37,607 nucleotides of DNA, taken from contig CAJXWO010000025.1 of assembly GCA_913062865.1 (NCBI GenBank), positions 1 through 37,607 on the forward strand, written 5' to 3'. This document shows positions 5,929-14,132 of the stretch, piece after piece. The position numbers were made by a program, and so were the translations under genes. The notes under the pieces are model-generated. The model worked only from the letters and a program-made list of their open reading frames with translations. It did not search any database and was not told where the DNA came from. The DNA comes from an uncultured Paracoccaceae bacterium (GTDB lineage Bacteria > Pseudomonadota > Alphaproteobacteria > Rhodobacterales > Rhodobacteraceae). Within the stretch, counting starts at the first letter, position 1. Every line of letters begins with the position of its first letter.

Positions 5929-8388
5929 ATGACCGACCGCCTGCCCATCGACGACGCACTGCCAGACCTGATCGCCGCGCTGCGCGACCGGAGCCGCGCC
6001 GTACTGCAGGCCCCTCCGGGCGCGGGCAAGACGACCCGTGTGCCACTGGCGATGCTTGACGCCGGGCTGACGCAGGGCCGCATCCTGATGCTGGAACCCC
6101 GCAGGCTGGCCACCCGCGCCGCCGCCGAGCGCATGGCTGACACGCTGGGCGAGGCCCCGGGCCAGACGGTCGGCTACCGCATGCGCGGTGAGGCCAAGCT
6201 GGGCAAAACCACCCGCATCGAAGTCGTGACCGAGGGTATCCTGACCCGCATGATCCAATCCGACCCGGACCTGCCCGGCATCGGTGCGGTGATCTTCGAC
6301 GAGTTTCACGAACGCTCGCTCAACGCCGATCTGGGGCTTGCGCTCTGCCTCGAGATCGCGGGCGCGCTGCGTGATGACCTGATCCTTCTGGCGATGTCCG
6401 CGACGCTTGATGCCGAACCGGTCGCGCGACTGATGGGCGATGCACCGGTCGTGACCTCCGAGGGGCGCAGTTTCCCGGTCGAAACACGCTGGCGCGAGAC
6501 GCCCGTGCCCAAGGGCCAACGCACCGAGACCGCTGTGGCCGACATGGTCGCCCGCGCCGTTACCGAAACCGAGGGCGGCGTGCTTGTCTTCCTGCCCGGC
6601 GAGGGAGAGATCCGGCGCACCGAAGCACTCTTGAAAGATCGCCTGACAAAGGAGTGCGTCCTGCGCCCGCTGTTCGGCGCGCTGTCCTTCGACACCCAGC
6701 GCGCAGCGATCCGGCCGGAGAGGGACGCCCGCAAGATCGTGCTGGCCACGTCCATCGCCGAGACCTCGCTCACCATCGAGGATATCCGCGTCGTGGTCGA
6801 TGCCGGTCTGGCCCGCCGCGCGCGCTTCGATCCCGGCTCCGGCATGTCGCGGCTGGTAACCGAAAAAGTGACTCGCGCCGAAGCCGCCCAACGCGCGGGA
6901 CGCGCGGGCCGGGTCGCACCCGGTGTGGCCTACCGCATGTGGACAAAGGGGGCAGAGGGCGCGCTGGCCACCTACCCGCCCGCCGAGATCGAGGCTGCGG
7001 ATCTTGCCGCGCTGGCGCTGGAACTGGCGGTCTGGGGCGCGGTGCCCGCCGATCTGCCCTTTCTGACCCCGCCGCCCGAGGGCGCCTATGCCGAGGCGCA
7101 GGCGCTTCTGGCGATGCTGGGCGCACTGGATGACCGGGGCCGCGTGACGGCCCATGGCCGCGACCTGGCCGGGCTGCCGCTGCATCCGCGGTTGGCCCAT
7201 ATGCTGGCCATGGCCGGGCCCGAGGCCGCCGACCTGGCCGCGATCCTCGGCGAACGCGATCCGCTGCCGCGCGGCGCGACGGTCGATCTATCCCTGCGGC
7301 TCGAAGCCGTGCGCGCCCCCAAACGCTTTGCAGCCGAGCGCCCCTTTGCGCCCAACCGGGGCGGGATCGAGCGTATCCGGACCGAGGCCAAACGCCTGCG
7401 TGCCGCGACCAAAAAGACGAGCAGCCGGTTCAGCCCGGCCGAGATGGCCGCACTTGCCTATCCCGACCGGATCGGCCAGCGCCGCAAGGGCGACGCGCCA
7501 CGCTTCGTGCTGTCGGGCGGCAAGGGTGCTGTGCTGGAGGACGGCGACCCGCTGGCCACAGCCCCGTTCCTCGTTGTGACCGACACCGACGGCAACCCGC
7601 GCGAGGCGCGGATCCGGCAGGCCGTCGCCATCACGGCAGCCGAGATCCGAGCGCTCTATATCGACCAAATCGGCTGGGTCGAGACCTGCGCGTGGTCGAA
7701 ACGCGACCGCCGCGTGGTGGCCCGGCGCCAGGAGCGCTTCGGTGCCCTTGTGCTCGAGGATCGCATCTGGAAGGACGCCCCGCCCGACGCCAAGGCGGCG
7801 GCGATGCTCGACGGTGTGCGCGAGCTTGGGCTTAATTGGTCGGATACCGCCCGCCGCTTTGCAGCGCGGGTCGCATTGGTGCGGGCCAGCGGCACGGACC
7901 TGCCCGCAATGGACGACGCGACCCTGTTAGAGACCCTGGAGGACTGGCTCCTGCCCCATCTGACCGGCATCACGACGGCCGAGCACTGGCGCAGCTTTGA
8001 CATGCTGGATGCGTTGCGCGCCCGGCTTGACTGGCCCCAGATGCAGGCGCTCGACCGCGCGGCGCCAGCGCATTTAGAAACGCCGCTGGGGCGTAGGATC
8101 CCCATCGACTACGCAGGAGACGCCCCCGAAATCAGTTTGCGCCTGCAAGAGATGTTCGGCCAGACCACGCATCCGACCGTAGCGGGCCAGCCTCTGCGCG
8201 TCACGCTTCTGTCTCCCGCGGGCCGCCCGGTACAGACGACGATGGACCTGCCGGGTTTCTGGTCAGGCTCTTATGCCGATGTCAGGAAAGACATGCGCGC
8301 GCGATATCCCAAGCACCCCTGGCCCGAGGACCCGACCCAGGCCGATCCGACCCTGCGCGCCAAACCCCGGGGCGGGCAAAAGTCTTGA
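5929..8388 (+). CDS. hrpB: ATP-dependent helicase HrpB
   Basis: An 819-residue DEAH-type RNA helicase, full length for HrpB. Walker A is APPGAGKTT (28-36), the Walker B box is DEFH (124-127) as is usual for HrpB, SAT is at 157-159, and motif VI is visible as QRAGRAGR. The C-terminal half holds the HA2/ratchet and HrpB C-terminal domains, including the DLPGFW region near the end. The cellular role of HrpB is poorly defined. I chose the ATG at 5929 because upstream in-frame codons lie antisense to meaB and show no homology. The stop codon lies inside the first of two tandem hairpins. Confidence 0.95.
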   Translation: MTDRLPIDDALPDLIAALRDRSRAVLQAPPGAGKTTRVPLAMLDAGLTQGRILMLEPRRLATRAAAERMADTLGEAPGQTVGYRMRGEAKLGKTTRIEVVTEGILTRMIQSDPDLPGIGAVIFDEFHERSLNADLGLALCLEIAGALRDDLILLAMSATLDAEPVARLMGDAPVVTSEGRSFPVETRWRETPVPKGQRTETAVADMVARAVTETEGGVLVFLPGEGEIRRTEALLKDRLTKECVLRPLFGALSFDTQRAAIRPERDARKIVLATSIAETSLTIEDIRVVVDAGLARRARFDPGSGMSRLVTEKVTRAEAAQRAGRAGRVAPGVAYRMWTKGAEGALATYPPAEIEAADLAALALELAVWGAVPADLPFLTPPPEGAYAEAQALLAMLGALDDRGRVTAHGRDLAGLPLHPRLAHMLAMAGPEAADLAAILGERDPLPRGATVDLSLRLEAVRAPKRFAAERPFAPNRGGIERIRTEAKRLRAATKKTSSRFSPAEMAALAYPDRIGQRRKGDAPRFVLSGGKGAVLEDGDPLATAPFLVVTDTDGNPREARIRQAVAITAAEIRALYIDQIGWVETCAWSKRDRRVVARRQERFGALVLEDRIWKDAPPDAKAAAMLDGVRELGLNWSDTARRFAARVALVRASGTDLPAMDDATLLETLEDWLLPHLTGITTAEHWRSFDMLDALRARLDWPQMQALDRAAPAHLETPLGRRIPIDYAGDAPEISLRLQEMFGQTTHPTVAGQPLRVTLLSPAGRPVQTTMDLPGFWSGSYADVRKDMRARYPKHPWPEDPTQADPTLRAKPRGGQKS

Positions 8389-8428
8389 GACAAGACTTTT
8401 GCCAAGAGTTTTCCTGAAAACTCTTGGC
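8375..8428. terminator. Two tandem perfect hairpins, bidirectional terminator
   Basis: GGCAAAAGTCTTG and CAAGACTTTTGCC form a perfect 13-bp stem (8375-8403). A second perfect 13-bp stem, GCCAAGAGTTTTC and GAAAACTCTTGGC, follows (8401-8428), and the two share GCC. They separate hrpB from the convergent gnd and overlap the hrpB stop. Internal T runs in the stems could end transcripts from both sides. Confidence 0.75.
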
Positions 8429-8429
8429 G

Positions 8430-9824
8430 CTACCCGGCCCAGGGTCCGTGATGCGATCCCTCCGCATCGAGCCGTTCGAACCCGTGCCGCCCGAAGATAT
8501 CCCGCTGGCCCTGGATGATCGCCGCCGTGCCACGCGCTTGGCGCATTGTGTCGAAAAAGCCCAACGCCGCCGCGAAGGCCGGCACGGGGTGGCCCGCGAG
8601 GATTGCCTGCGCCGTCACCCGACGCAGCGCCGGAATGCCCCGGTCCAGCACCGTTTCGAAGGCCGGTGACGGGAGCAGCTGCCCCATGGGCGGACCTGCG
8701 CGGAACGCCTCTGCCAGATCGTCGAGCATGGCGGATCGGATGATGCAGCCCGCGCGCCAGATCTCGGCGATGCGGGCCATGTCGAGCGACCAGCCGTAAT
8801 CCTCCGAGGCCGCCGAGAGAATCCGGAAGCCTTGGGCATGGGTCAGAAAGCGCGCGGCCAGAAGTGCGGCCTCGAGATCCGCATCACCGATCTCGACCCT
8901 TTCGCGCGCGCCGCCAAGTGCGTCTTCAGCCTTGGCCCGCAGGTCGGCTTCCGAGGACCAGGCCCGGGCGGCGACTGCCGCTTCGATGATTGTCGCGGAC
9001 TGGCCCAGCTTGACCGCCTCGATCACCGTCCAGCGCCCGGTGCCCTTTTGGCCTGCGCTGTCGCGGATCACATCGACCATGGGCTGGCCTGTTTCGGGAT
9101 CGTCGGTGGTCAACAACTGGGCCGTGATTTCCACGAGATAAGAGGCGAACGGACCGTCGTTCCACTGATCGAACAGTGCGCCGATCTCGTGCGGCGTCCC
9201 TCCCACGCCTTCGCGCAAAAGGCCGTAGGCTTCGGCGATAAGCTCCATATCCGCGTATTCGATGCCGTTATGCACGGTCTTGACGAAATGACCCGCGCCG
9301 TCGGTGCCCAAATGATCGACGCAAGGATCGCCCTCGTATTGCGCAGCAATCTTGGTCAGGAGCGGACGCAGCTGATCCCAACTGTGGTCGGACCCGCCCA
9401 TCATCATCGACGGGCCGTGACGCGCCCCATCCTCGCCGCCCGACACGCCGAGGCCAACGAAATGCAGGTCGTGTTCCTTGAGACGCGCCGCGCGGGCACG
9501 GGTGTCGTGGAAATCCGCATTGCCCGCATCGATCACCGTATCTCCGGGGGCGAGCTGCGGGATCACGCTGTTCAGGAGGTCGTCCATTGGCCCTGTAGAG
9601 GGGATCATGGCCAGAAGAACCCGCGGCGTCGGCAGGGCGGCGATCAGGGCCTCGAGCGTGTCATGGCCGCTGATGCGCGCGGCCAGATCGCCGGCCTCGT
9701 CCAGAAAGGCCGGCACCGCCTCGGGCGAGCGGTTGGCGACGGCCACCTCGATGCCCTGTTCGGCCATGTTCAGCGCCAACGCGCTGCCCATGGTGCCAAG
9801 CCCGTAAACCCCGATCTGCGCCAT
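8430..9824 (-). CDS. gnd: 6-phosphogluconate dehydrogenase, NADP-dependent (decarboxylating)
   Basis: A 464-residue enzyme of the oxidative pentose phosphate pathway that converts 6-phosphogluconate to ribulose 5-phosphate, CO2 and NADPH. The dinucleotide fold GLGTMG (8-13) with ANRSPE for NADP, the substrate-binding GVSGGEDGARHGPSMM stretch and the KTVHNGIEY catalytic region are all present. The length is that of the long dimeric form. The gene follows argF on the same strand after 57 bases; AAGGGA precedes its ATG. It ends at the tandem hairpins, two bases from their edge. Confidence 0.95.
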   Translation of the reverse strand: MAQIGVYGLGTMGSALALNMAEQGIEVAVANRSPEAVPAFLDEAGDLAARISGHDTLEALIAALPTPRVLLAMIPSTGPMDDLLNSVIPQLAPGDTVIDAGNADFHDTRARAARLKEHDLHFVGLGVSGGEDGARHGPSMMMGGSDHSWDQLRPLLTKIAAQYEGDPCVDHLGTDGAGHFVKTVHNGIEYADMELIAEAYGLLREGVGGTPHEIGALFDQWNDGPFASYLVEITAQLLTTDDPETGQPMVDVIRDSAGQKGTGRWTVIEAVKLGQSATIIEAAVAARAWSSEADLRAKAEDALGGARERVEIGDADLEAALLAARFLTHAQGFRILSAASEDYGWSLDMARIAEIWRAGCIIRSAMLDDLAEAFRAGPPMGQLLPSPAFETVLDRGIPALRRVTAQAILAGHPVPAFAAALGFFDTMRQARGTAAIIQGQRDIFGRHGFERLDAEGSHHGPWAG

Positions 9825-9881
9825 GCCGCTGTCCCTTCGCCTCTGTCCCGTCGCGATGCGTTCGGCACAGAAGCTAGGGCC

Positions 9882-10808
9882 TCAGACGCCCAGGCACCAC
9901 CGCATGATCGCCTTTTGGGCATGCAGCCGGTTCTCGGCCTCGTCAAAGATAACGGAATGGGGTCCATCCATGACCTCGGACGTGGCCTCGTCATCGCGAT
10001 GGGCGGGCAGGCAATGCATGAAAAGCGCGTCGGGCTTGGCCTTGGCCATCAGCTCGGCATTGACCTGGTAGGGGCGCAGCTGGTTGTGCCGCCGCTCGCG
10101 CGCCGATTGGGGATCGTGCATCGAGACCCAGGTATCGGTGACAACCAGATCGGCGCCGTCGACCGCCTTGGCGGGGTCGCGTTCGATGGTAACGGTTGCC
10201 CCCTTTGCGCGGGCTTCGTCCAGAAAGCCCGCCTCGGGGTCGAGCGTCGGCGGGCCGGTGAAGGTCAGGTCGAAACCGAACTGCCCTGCGGCATGGGCAA
10301 AGGAATTGAAGACGTTGTTGCCGTCGCCGGACCAGACGACCTTCTTGCCCGCGATGTTCCCGCGGTGCTCTTCATAGGTCATCACATCGGCCATGATCTG
10401 GCAGGGATGGCTGCGGTTCGTGAGCCCGTTGATCACCGGCACATCGGCATATTCGGCCATCTCGAGAAGCGTGGCCTCTTCGAAGGTGCGGATCATGATC
10501 AGGTCCACATAGCGGCTAATGACGCGGGCGGTGTCGGCGATGGTTTCGCCATGGCCCAGCTGCATGTCCGCCCCCGACAGCACCATGGTCTGCCCGCCCA
10601 TCTGGCGCACGCCCACGTCGAACGACACGCGCGTGCGGGTCGAGGGTTTTTCGAAGATGAGCGCGACCATCTTGCCGGCAAGCGGCTGGTCGTCGTCGGG
10701 CGCGCCACGGGACCGGTCGCCGCGGGCGTCCTTCATCGCGCGTGCAGTGTCGATGATGTGCCGCAGGTCCGGGGCGTCGGTTTTGTTGATGTCGATGAAA
10801 TGGGTCAT
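9882..10808 (-). CDS. argF: Ornithine carbamoyltransferase
   Basis: This 308-residue cytoplasmic enzyme makes citrulline from ornithine and carbamoyl phosphate. The carbamoyl-phosphate loop STRTR (56-60), the HPCQ motif and the ornithine-binding HCLP (265-268) are all seen, and the length is normal. It lies 78 bases downstream of argD, the preceding enzyme of arginine synthesis, and forms an operon with it. A weak ribosome-binding site precedes the ATG. Confidence 0.96.
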   Translation of the reverse strand: MTHFIDINKTDAPDLRHIIDTARAMKDARGDRSRGAPDDDQPLAGKMVALIFEKPSTRTRVSFDVGVRQMGGQTMVLSGADMQLGHGETIADTARVISRYVDLIMIRTFEEATLLEMAEYADVPVINGLTNRSHPCQIMADVMTYEEHRGNIAGKKVVWSGDGNNVFNSFAHAAGQFGFDLTFTGPPTLDPEAGFLDEARAKGATVTIERDPAKAVDGADLVVTDTWVSMHDPQSARERRHNQLRPYQVNAELMAKAKPDALFMHCLPAHRDDEATSEVMDGPHSVIFDEAENRLHAQKAIMRWCLGV

Positions 10809-10862
10809 GTCACTGTCTTTTTTGTCATGGGCGGATCGGGGGGCCAGCCTCCCGAACCCCCC

Positions 10863-10886
10863 GGAGTATTTCCGGAAAGATGAAGA
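10863..10886 (+). repeat. Copy of a short dispersed intergenic motif (GGAGTATTT...AAGATGAAG)
   Basis: The string GGAGTATTTCCGGAAAGA followed by TGAAGA lies directly after the argD stop, in the argD-argF gap. It resembles the motif at 2530-2551. CCGGA and TCCGG inside and beside it can form a small stem. Confidence 0.35.
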
Positions 10887-12065
10887 TCAGGCGGCGTTTT
10901 CAACATCGGTCGCGGCCCCATCCAGACGCGCCAGCGCCTCGGCGATTTCGTCATCGGTGAGATTGAGCGGCGGCAGGAGGCGCAGGACGTTGTCTGCGGC
11001 CGGAACCACGATCACCTCGCGGGCATAGGCGGCCTGCAGCACGTCCGTGTTGGTCATCTTGCACTTGAGGCCGAGCATGAAGCCCGATCCGCGCCCCGCC
11101 TCGAACACGTCCGGGTGCGAGGCGACCAGCCCCTCGAGCCCCTGGCGAAGGAGCGCGGATTTCCGGTTTACCTCGGCCAGGAAAGCTGGGTCAGAGACGA
11201 TCTCCATCATCTTGAGGCCCACGGCACAGGCCAGCGGGTTGCCGCCATAGGTGGATCCGTGCGTGCCCGCCCCCATGCCGGTAGCCGCCTCTTCCGTGGC
11301 CAGCACCGCGCCAAGGGGGAAGCCGCCGCCGATGCCCTTGGCGACCATCATGATGTCAGGGTCCACCCCGGCCCATTCATGGGCGAAAAGCCGCCCCGTC
11401 CGGCCCACGCCGCATTGCACCTCGTCGAGAATGAGGAGCGCACCGGTCTCGTCACAAAGATCGCGCAAGCCCTTGAGGCATTGATCGGGCAGCGGACGTA
11501 TGCCGCCCTCGCCCTGAACGGGCTCGATCAGAATCGCGGCGGTGCGGTCGGTAACGGCGGCGCGCAGGGCGTCATGGTCGCCCCATGGCAGATGGGTGAA
11601 ACCGGGCATCAGGGGGCCGAAGCCCTTGGTCATCTTCTCGGACCCGGCCGCGGCGATGGCCCCGGTGGAGCGGCCGTGGAACGAGCCCTCGAAGGTGATG
11701 ATCTCGACCCGGTCGGGATCGCCTTTCTCGGACCAGTATTTCCGCGCCATCTTGATCGCCAGTTCGGCGCTTTCGGTGCCGGAATTGGTGAAGAAGACGG
11801 TATCGGCAAAACTCTCTTCGACCAGCTTGTCGGCCAGGGCCTGCTGCTGCGGGATCTTGTAGAGGTTCGAGACATGCCAGAGCGCGCCGGCCTGCTCGGT
11901 CAGCGCGGCGACCAGCGCGGGATGGGCATGGCCCAGCGCATTCACGGCGATCCCTGCACCCAGATCCAGGAAACGTCGGCCATCCGCCTCGATCAGCCAG
12001 GCACCCTCGCCCTTCACGAAGGTCAGGGGCGCGCGGTTATAGGTCGGCAGGATGGACGGGATCAT
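10887..12065 (-). CDS. argD: Acetylornithine aminotransferase
   Basis: A 392-residue class III PLP aminotransferase. It interconverts N-acetylornithine and N-acetylglutamate semialdehyde in arginine synthesis, and family members often also act on succinyl-diaminopimelate. The cofactor lysine is Lys243 (MMVAKGIGGGFP), with the LILDEVQCGVGRTG motif at about 211-224 (Asp214) and NSGTESAELA in the small-domain interface. The gene is the first of argD-argF. AAAGGAC lies nine bases upstream of the ATG. The 249-base divergent region ahead of it carries no gene. Confidence 0.94.
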   Translation of the reverse strand: MIPSILPTYNRAPLTFVKGEGAWLIEADGRRFLDLGAGIAVNALGHAHPALVAALTEQAGALWHVSNLYKIPQQQALADKLVEESFADTVFFTNSGTESAELAIKMARKYWSEKGDPDRVEIITFEGSFHGRSTGAIAAAGSEKMTKGFGPLMPGFTHLPWGDHDALRAAVTDRTAAILIEPVQGEGGIRPLPDQCLKGLRDLCDETGALLILDEVQCGVGRTGRLFAHEWAGVDPDIMMVAKGIGGGFPLGAVLATEEAATGMGAGTHGSTYGGNPLACAVGLKMMEIVSDPAFLAEVNRKSALLRQGLEGLVASHPDVFEAGRGSGFMLGLKCKMTNTDVLQAAYAREVIVVPAADNVLRLLPPLNLTDDEIAEALARLDGAATDVENAA

Positions 12066-12220
12066 GGGTTTTGTCCTTTGAAATGAAGACCCGCAGGTGC
12101 CGTAGCGGCAGGGTGCGAGTCAAGTCCGGTCAGTTGGGAAAGGGGCCGCGGCGCTGTCAAGCCGCAACAGAAGATCACGCGCGGGTCAGGCGCGGCGTCG
12201 GATGCGTCGGATATGTGCAA

Positions 12221-12232
12221 GCGTGATCACGC
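12221..12232. promoter_or_regulatory. Perfect 12-bp palindrome, candidate operator
   Basis: GCGTGATCACGC is a perfect palindrome in the divergent region between argD and the transporter gene, about 80 bases upstream of the latter. A further GATCACGC lies about 50 bases before it. The binding protein is unknown. Confidence 0.3.
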
Positions 12233-12314
12233 AAACCTCATAGACGGAAACCGGCACAACGGGAAGCGATGATTTGCACTGGACCCGACGGGCGTTTGAC
12301 CCGATAGGCGGGGC

Positions 12315-13217
12315 ATGTTCACACCCGCCCCGCAAAACCCGGGCCTCGCCACCCTGTTGATGATCTGCGCGACCGCGTTCATCGCCGCCACGACGCTATG
12401 CGCCAAGGCCTTGGGCACCGACACGCTTGGGCCCGCGCTCAATCCGCTGCAGATCAGTCATGGGCGCTTTGTCTTTGCCGCGCTTGCGCTGGGATCGGCC
12501 GCGCTGGTGCTGCGCCCGCGCTTCGGCCGGGTGCATCTGCGGCTCCACATCGCACGGACAAGCTGCGGTTGGGGTGGCGTCACGCTGATGTTCACTGCCG
12601 TGGCCTTTATCCCGCTGGCCGATGCCACGGCGATCAGTTTCCTGAACCCGGTCTTCGCGATGATCCTCGCGATCCCGCTTCTGGGCGAAACGGTGGGCCG
12701 CATCCGCTGGACCGCTGCGGCCATCGCGCTTGTGGGCGCGTTCGTGCTGTTGCGGCCCGGCGGCGGCGCGATCGAGACGGGCGCGCTCTTTGCGCTTGGC
12801 GCGGCGGTGGTGCTGGGGCTCGAGGTCATTTTCATCAAACGCCTGTCGGGGCGCGAGGCACCGTTCCAGATCCTTCTGGTGAACAACGCCGTGGGTCTGT
12901 GCATCGCGTCCGTGGCGGTGCTGCCGGTCTGGACCATGCCGACGCCCGCGCAATGGGGCGCACTGGCGGCCCTGGGTGTTCTGATGGCGCTTGCGCAGAC
13001 CTGTTTCCTGAATGCCGTCGCCCGGGCCGAGGCGAGCTTTATCGTGCCCTTCAGCTATCTCACGCTGGTCTTCGCCGCGGTCATGGATGGTGCGGTATTC
13101 GGCCTTTGGCCCGACGCCGTGTCGCTGACCGGTGCGGCGATCATCATCGCCGGTGCCGGCCTTCTGGCCTGGCGCGAGGCACGGCTGCGCCGCACCCCTC
13201 AGGCCTTGAGACGGTAG
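12315..13217 (+). CDS. DMT-superfamily (EamA) transporter
   Basis: A 300-residue inner-membrane protein with about ten hydrophobic segments arranged as two EamA repeats. The first repeat ends near GAFVLLRPGGG and the second near GAGLLAWREARL, typical of RhaT/EamA drug/metabolite exporters. The substrate cannot be read from the sequence. The gene is divergent from argD and overlaps the convergent permease gene by 19 bases at its 3' end. Confidence 0.87.
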   Translation: MFTPAPQNPGLATLLMICATAFIAATTLCAKALGTDTLGPALNPLQISHGRFVFAALALGSAALVLRPRFGRVHLRLHIARTSCGWGGVTLMFTAVAFIPLADATAISFLNPVFAMILAIPLLGETVGRIRWTAAAIALVGAFVLLRPGGGAIETGALFALGAAVVLGLEVIFIKRLSGREAPFQILLVNNAVGLCIASVAVLPVWTMPTPAQWGALAALGVLMALAQTCFLNAVARAEASFIVPFSYLTLVFAAVMDGAVFGLWPDAVSLTGAAIIIAGAGLLAWREARLRRTPQALRR

Positions 13218-14002
13218 CCCACGGAGAACATGCGCCAGCAGACAAGGCAGGCCGCGATCGTGGCCGTGGTGCAGATCACCAACCCCAGGCCCGGCGCACT
13301 GTCCGACACGCCCAGCATGCCGTAGCGCACCCCGTCGATCAGGTAGAAGACCGGGTTGAAATGGGTGATCTCGTTCAGGACAGGCGGCAGCGCCTCGACC
13401 GAGTAGAACGTGCCCGACAGAAAGGCGAGCGGGGTGACCACGAAATTGGTGATCGCCGCCATCTGGTCGAACTTGTTGGCGTAGATGCCCGCAAGAATGC
13501 CCAACGCACCCAGGAAGGCCGAGCCGAGGATGACGAAGACAAGCGCGGTCAACGGATGCTGAGGCACGACCCCTAGGAACACGAACTGCGCAGTGGCAAT
13601 GGCAATCGCCACCACGACGCCCCGGGCCACTGCCCCGGCAAGATAGCCGACCAACAGCTCGCCGCCATTGAGCGGCGGCATCAGCGTGTCGACGATATTG
13701 CCCTGCACCTTCGAGATCATGATCGAGCTCGATGTATTGGCAAAGGCGTTCTGGATCACCGTCATCATCAGGATGCCCGGTGCGATGAAGGACGTGAAAT
13801 CGACCCCCATCACATCCCCCCGGCGCGGACCGATCGCGATGGAAAAGATCAGCATGAAGAGCCCCGCGGTGACCAACGGCGCCAGCAGCGTCTGGGTCCA
13901 GACCGCGCCGAAGCGCATGATCTCGCGCATCGACAGGGTGTAAAGCCCCAGCCAATTGACGCGTCCGAACCGCCGTGTGCCCATGTCTGTGGTGGTGGCC
14001 AT
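13199..14002 (-). CDS. ABC-2 type transport permease
   Basis: A 267-residue integral membrane protein with six predicted transmembrane segments and the ABC-2 signature region (FLSGTFYSVEALPPVLNEITHFNPVFYLIDGVRY). Relatives export polysaccharides, lipids or drugs together with a separate ATPase. No ATPase gene stands next to it, so the partner must be encoded elsewhere. It overlaps the DMT transporter gene by 19 bases, tail to tail, and is divergent from gcrA. Confidence 0.88.
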   Translation of the reverse strand: MATTTDMGTRRFGRVNWLGLYTLSMREIMRFGAVWTQTLLAPLVTAGLFMLIFSIAIGPRRGDVMGVDFTSFIAPGILMMTVIQNAFANTSSSIMISKVQGNIVDTLMPPLNGGELLVGYLAGAVARGVVVAIAIATAQFVFLGVVPQHPLTALVFVILGSAFLGALGILAGIYANKFDQMAAITNFVVTPLAFLSGTFYSVEALPPVLNEITHFNPVFYLIDGVRYGMLGVSDSAPGLGLVICTTATIAACLVCWRMFSVGYRLKA

Positions 14003-14037
14003 GCAGTGGTCTTCCTTTCCTTGCGCTGCCGGACGCC

Positions 14038-14065
14038 TTGTAACTCGCGTCCGAGAACTTATGAT
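14038..14065 (+). promoter_or_regulatory. Predicted sigma-70 promoter of gcrA
   Basis: TTGTAA and TATGAT stand 16 bases apart, with transcription expected from about 14072. This is the best promoter-like match upstream of gcrA and leaves a leader of about 60 bases that contains a terminator-like hairpin. Confidence 0.5.
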
Positions 14066-14082
14066 AGGGCCTTGACTTCAAA

Positions 14083-14118
14083 ATGCACAAAGCGGCCCCG
14101 GGCGTGGCCGCTTTTTAG
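14083..14118 (+). CDS. Possible 11-residue leader peptide ahead of gcrA
   Basis: An ATG at 14083 opens a frame of 11 codons, MHKAAPGVAAF, that ends with TAG right after the hairpin's T tract. It spans the whole terminator-like stem. It has no visible Shine-Dalgarno, so translation is uncertain; the coincidence of frame and hairpin is why I list it. Confidence 0.22.
   Translation: MHKAAPGVAAF
14089..14116 (+). terminator. Terminator-like hairpin in the gcrA leader
   Basis: AAAGCGGCC and GGCCGCTTT form a perfect 9-bp stem around an eight-base loop, closed by a run of five T. It lies downstream of the predicted promoter and ends only a few bases before the gcrA ribosome-binding site (AGGAAAG), so it could act as an attenuator. 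Confidence 0.6.
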
Positions 14119-14132
14119 GTAGGAAAGAACCG

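Noticed and set aside
4876-7200. A 774-residue open frame on the minus strand opposite hrpB
   Set aside because: It is rich in Arg, Gly, Ala and Gln, has no recognisable motif, and lies antisense to a clear HrpB frame; it is a product of high GC content.
8832-10883. A 683-residue open frame on the plus strand
   Set aside because: It runs antisense to gnd and argF, both with full catalytic motifs, and shows no homology.
12095-12123. TTGACT upstream of argD as a promoter
   Set aside because: No acceptable -10 stands 16-18 bases downstream, so I did not list it.
12396-14090. A 564-residue open frame on the minus strand
   Set aside because: It lies over the DMT transporter and ABC-2 permease genes in another frame and has the Arg/His-rich look of a shadow.
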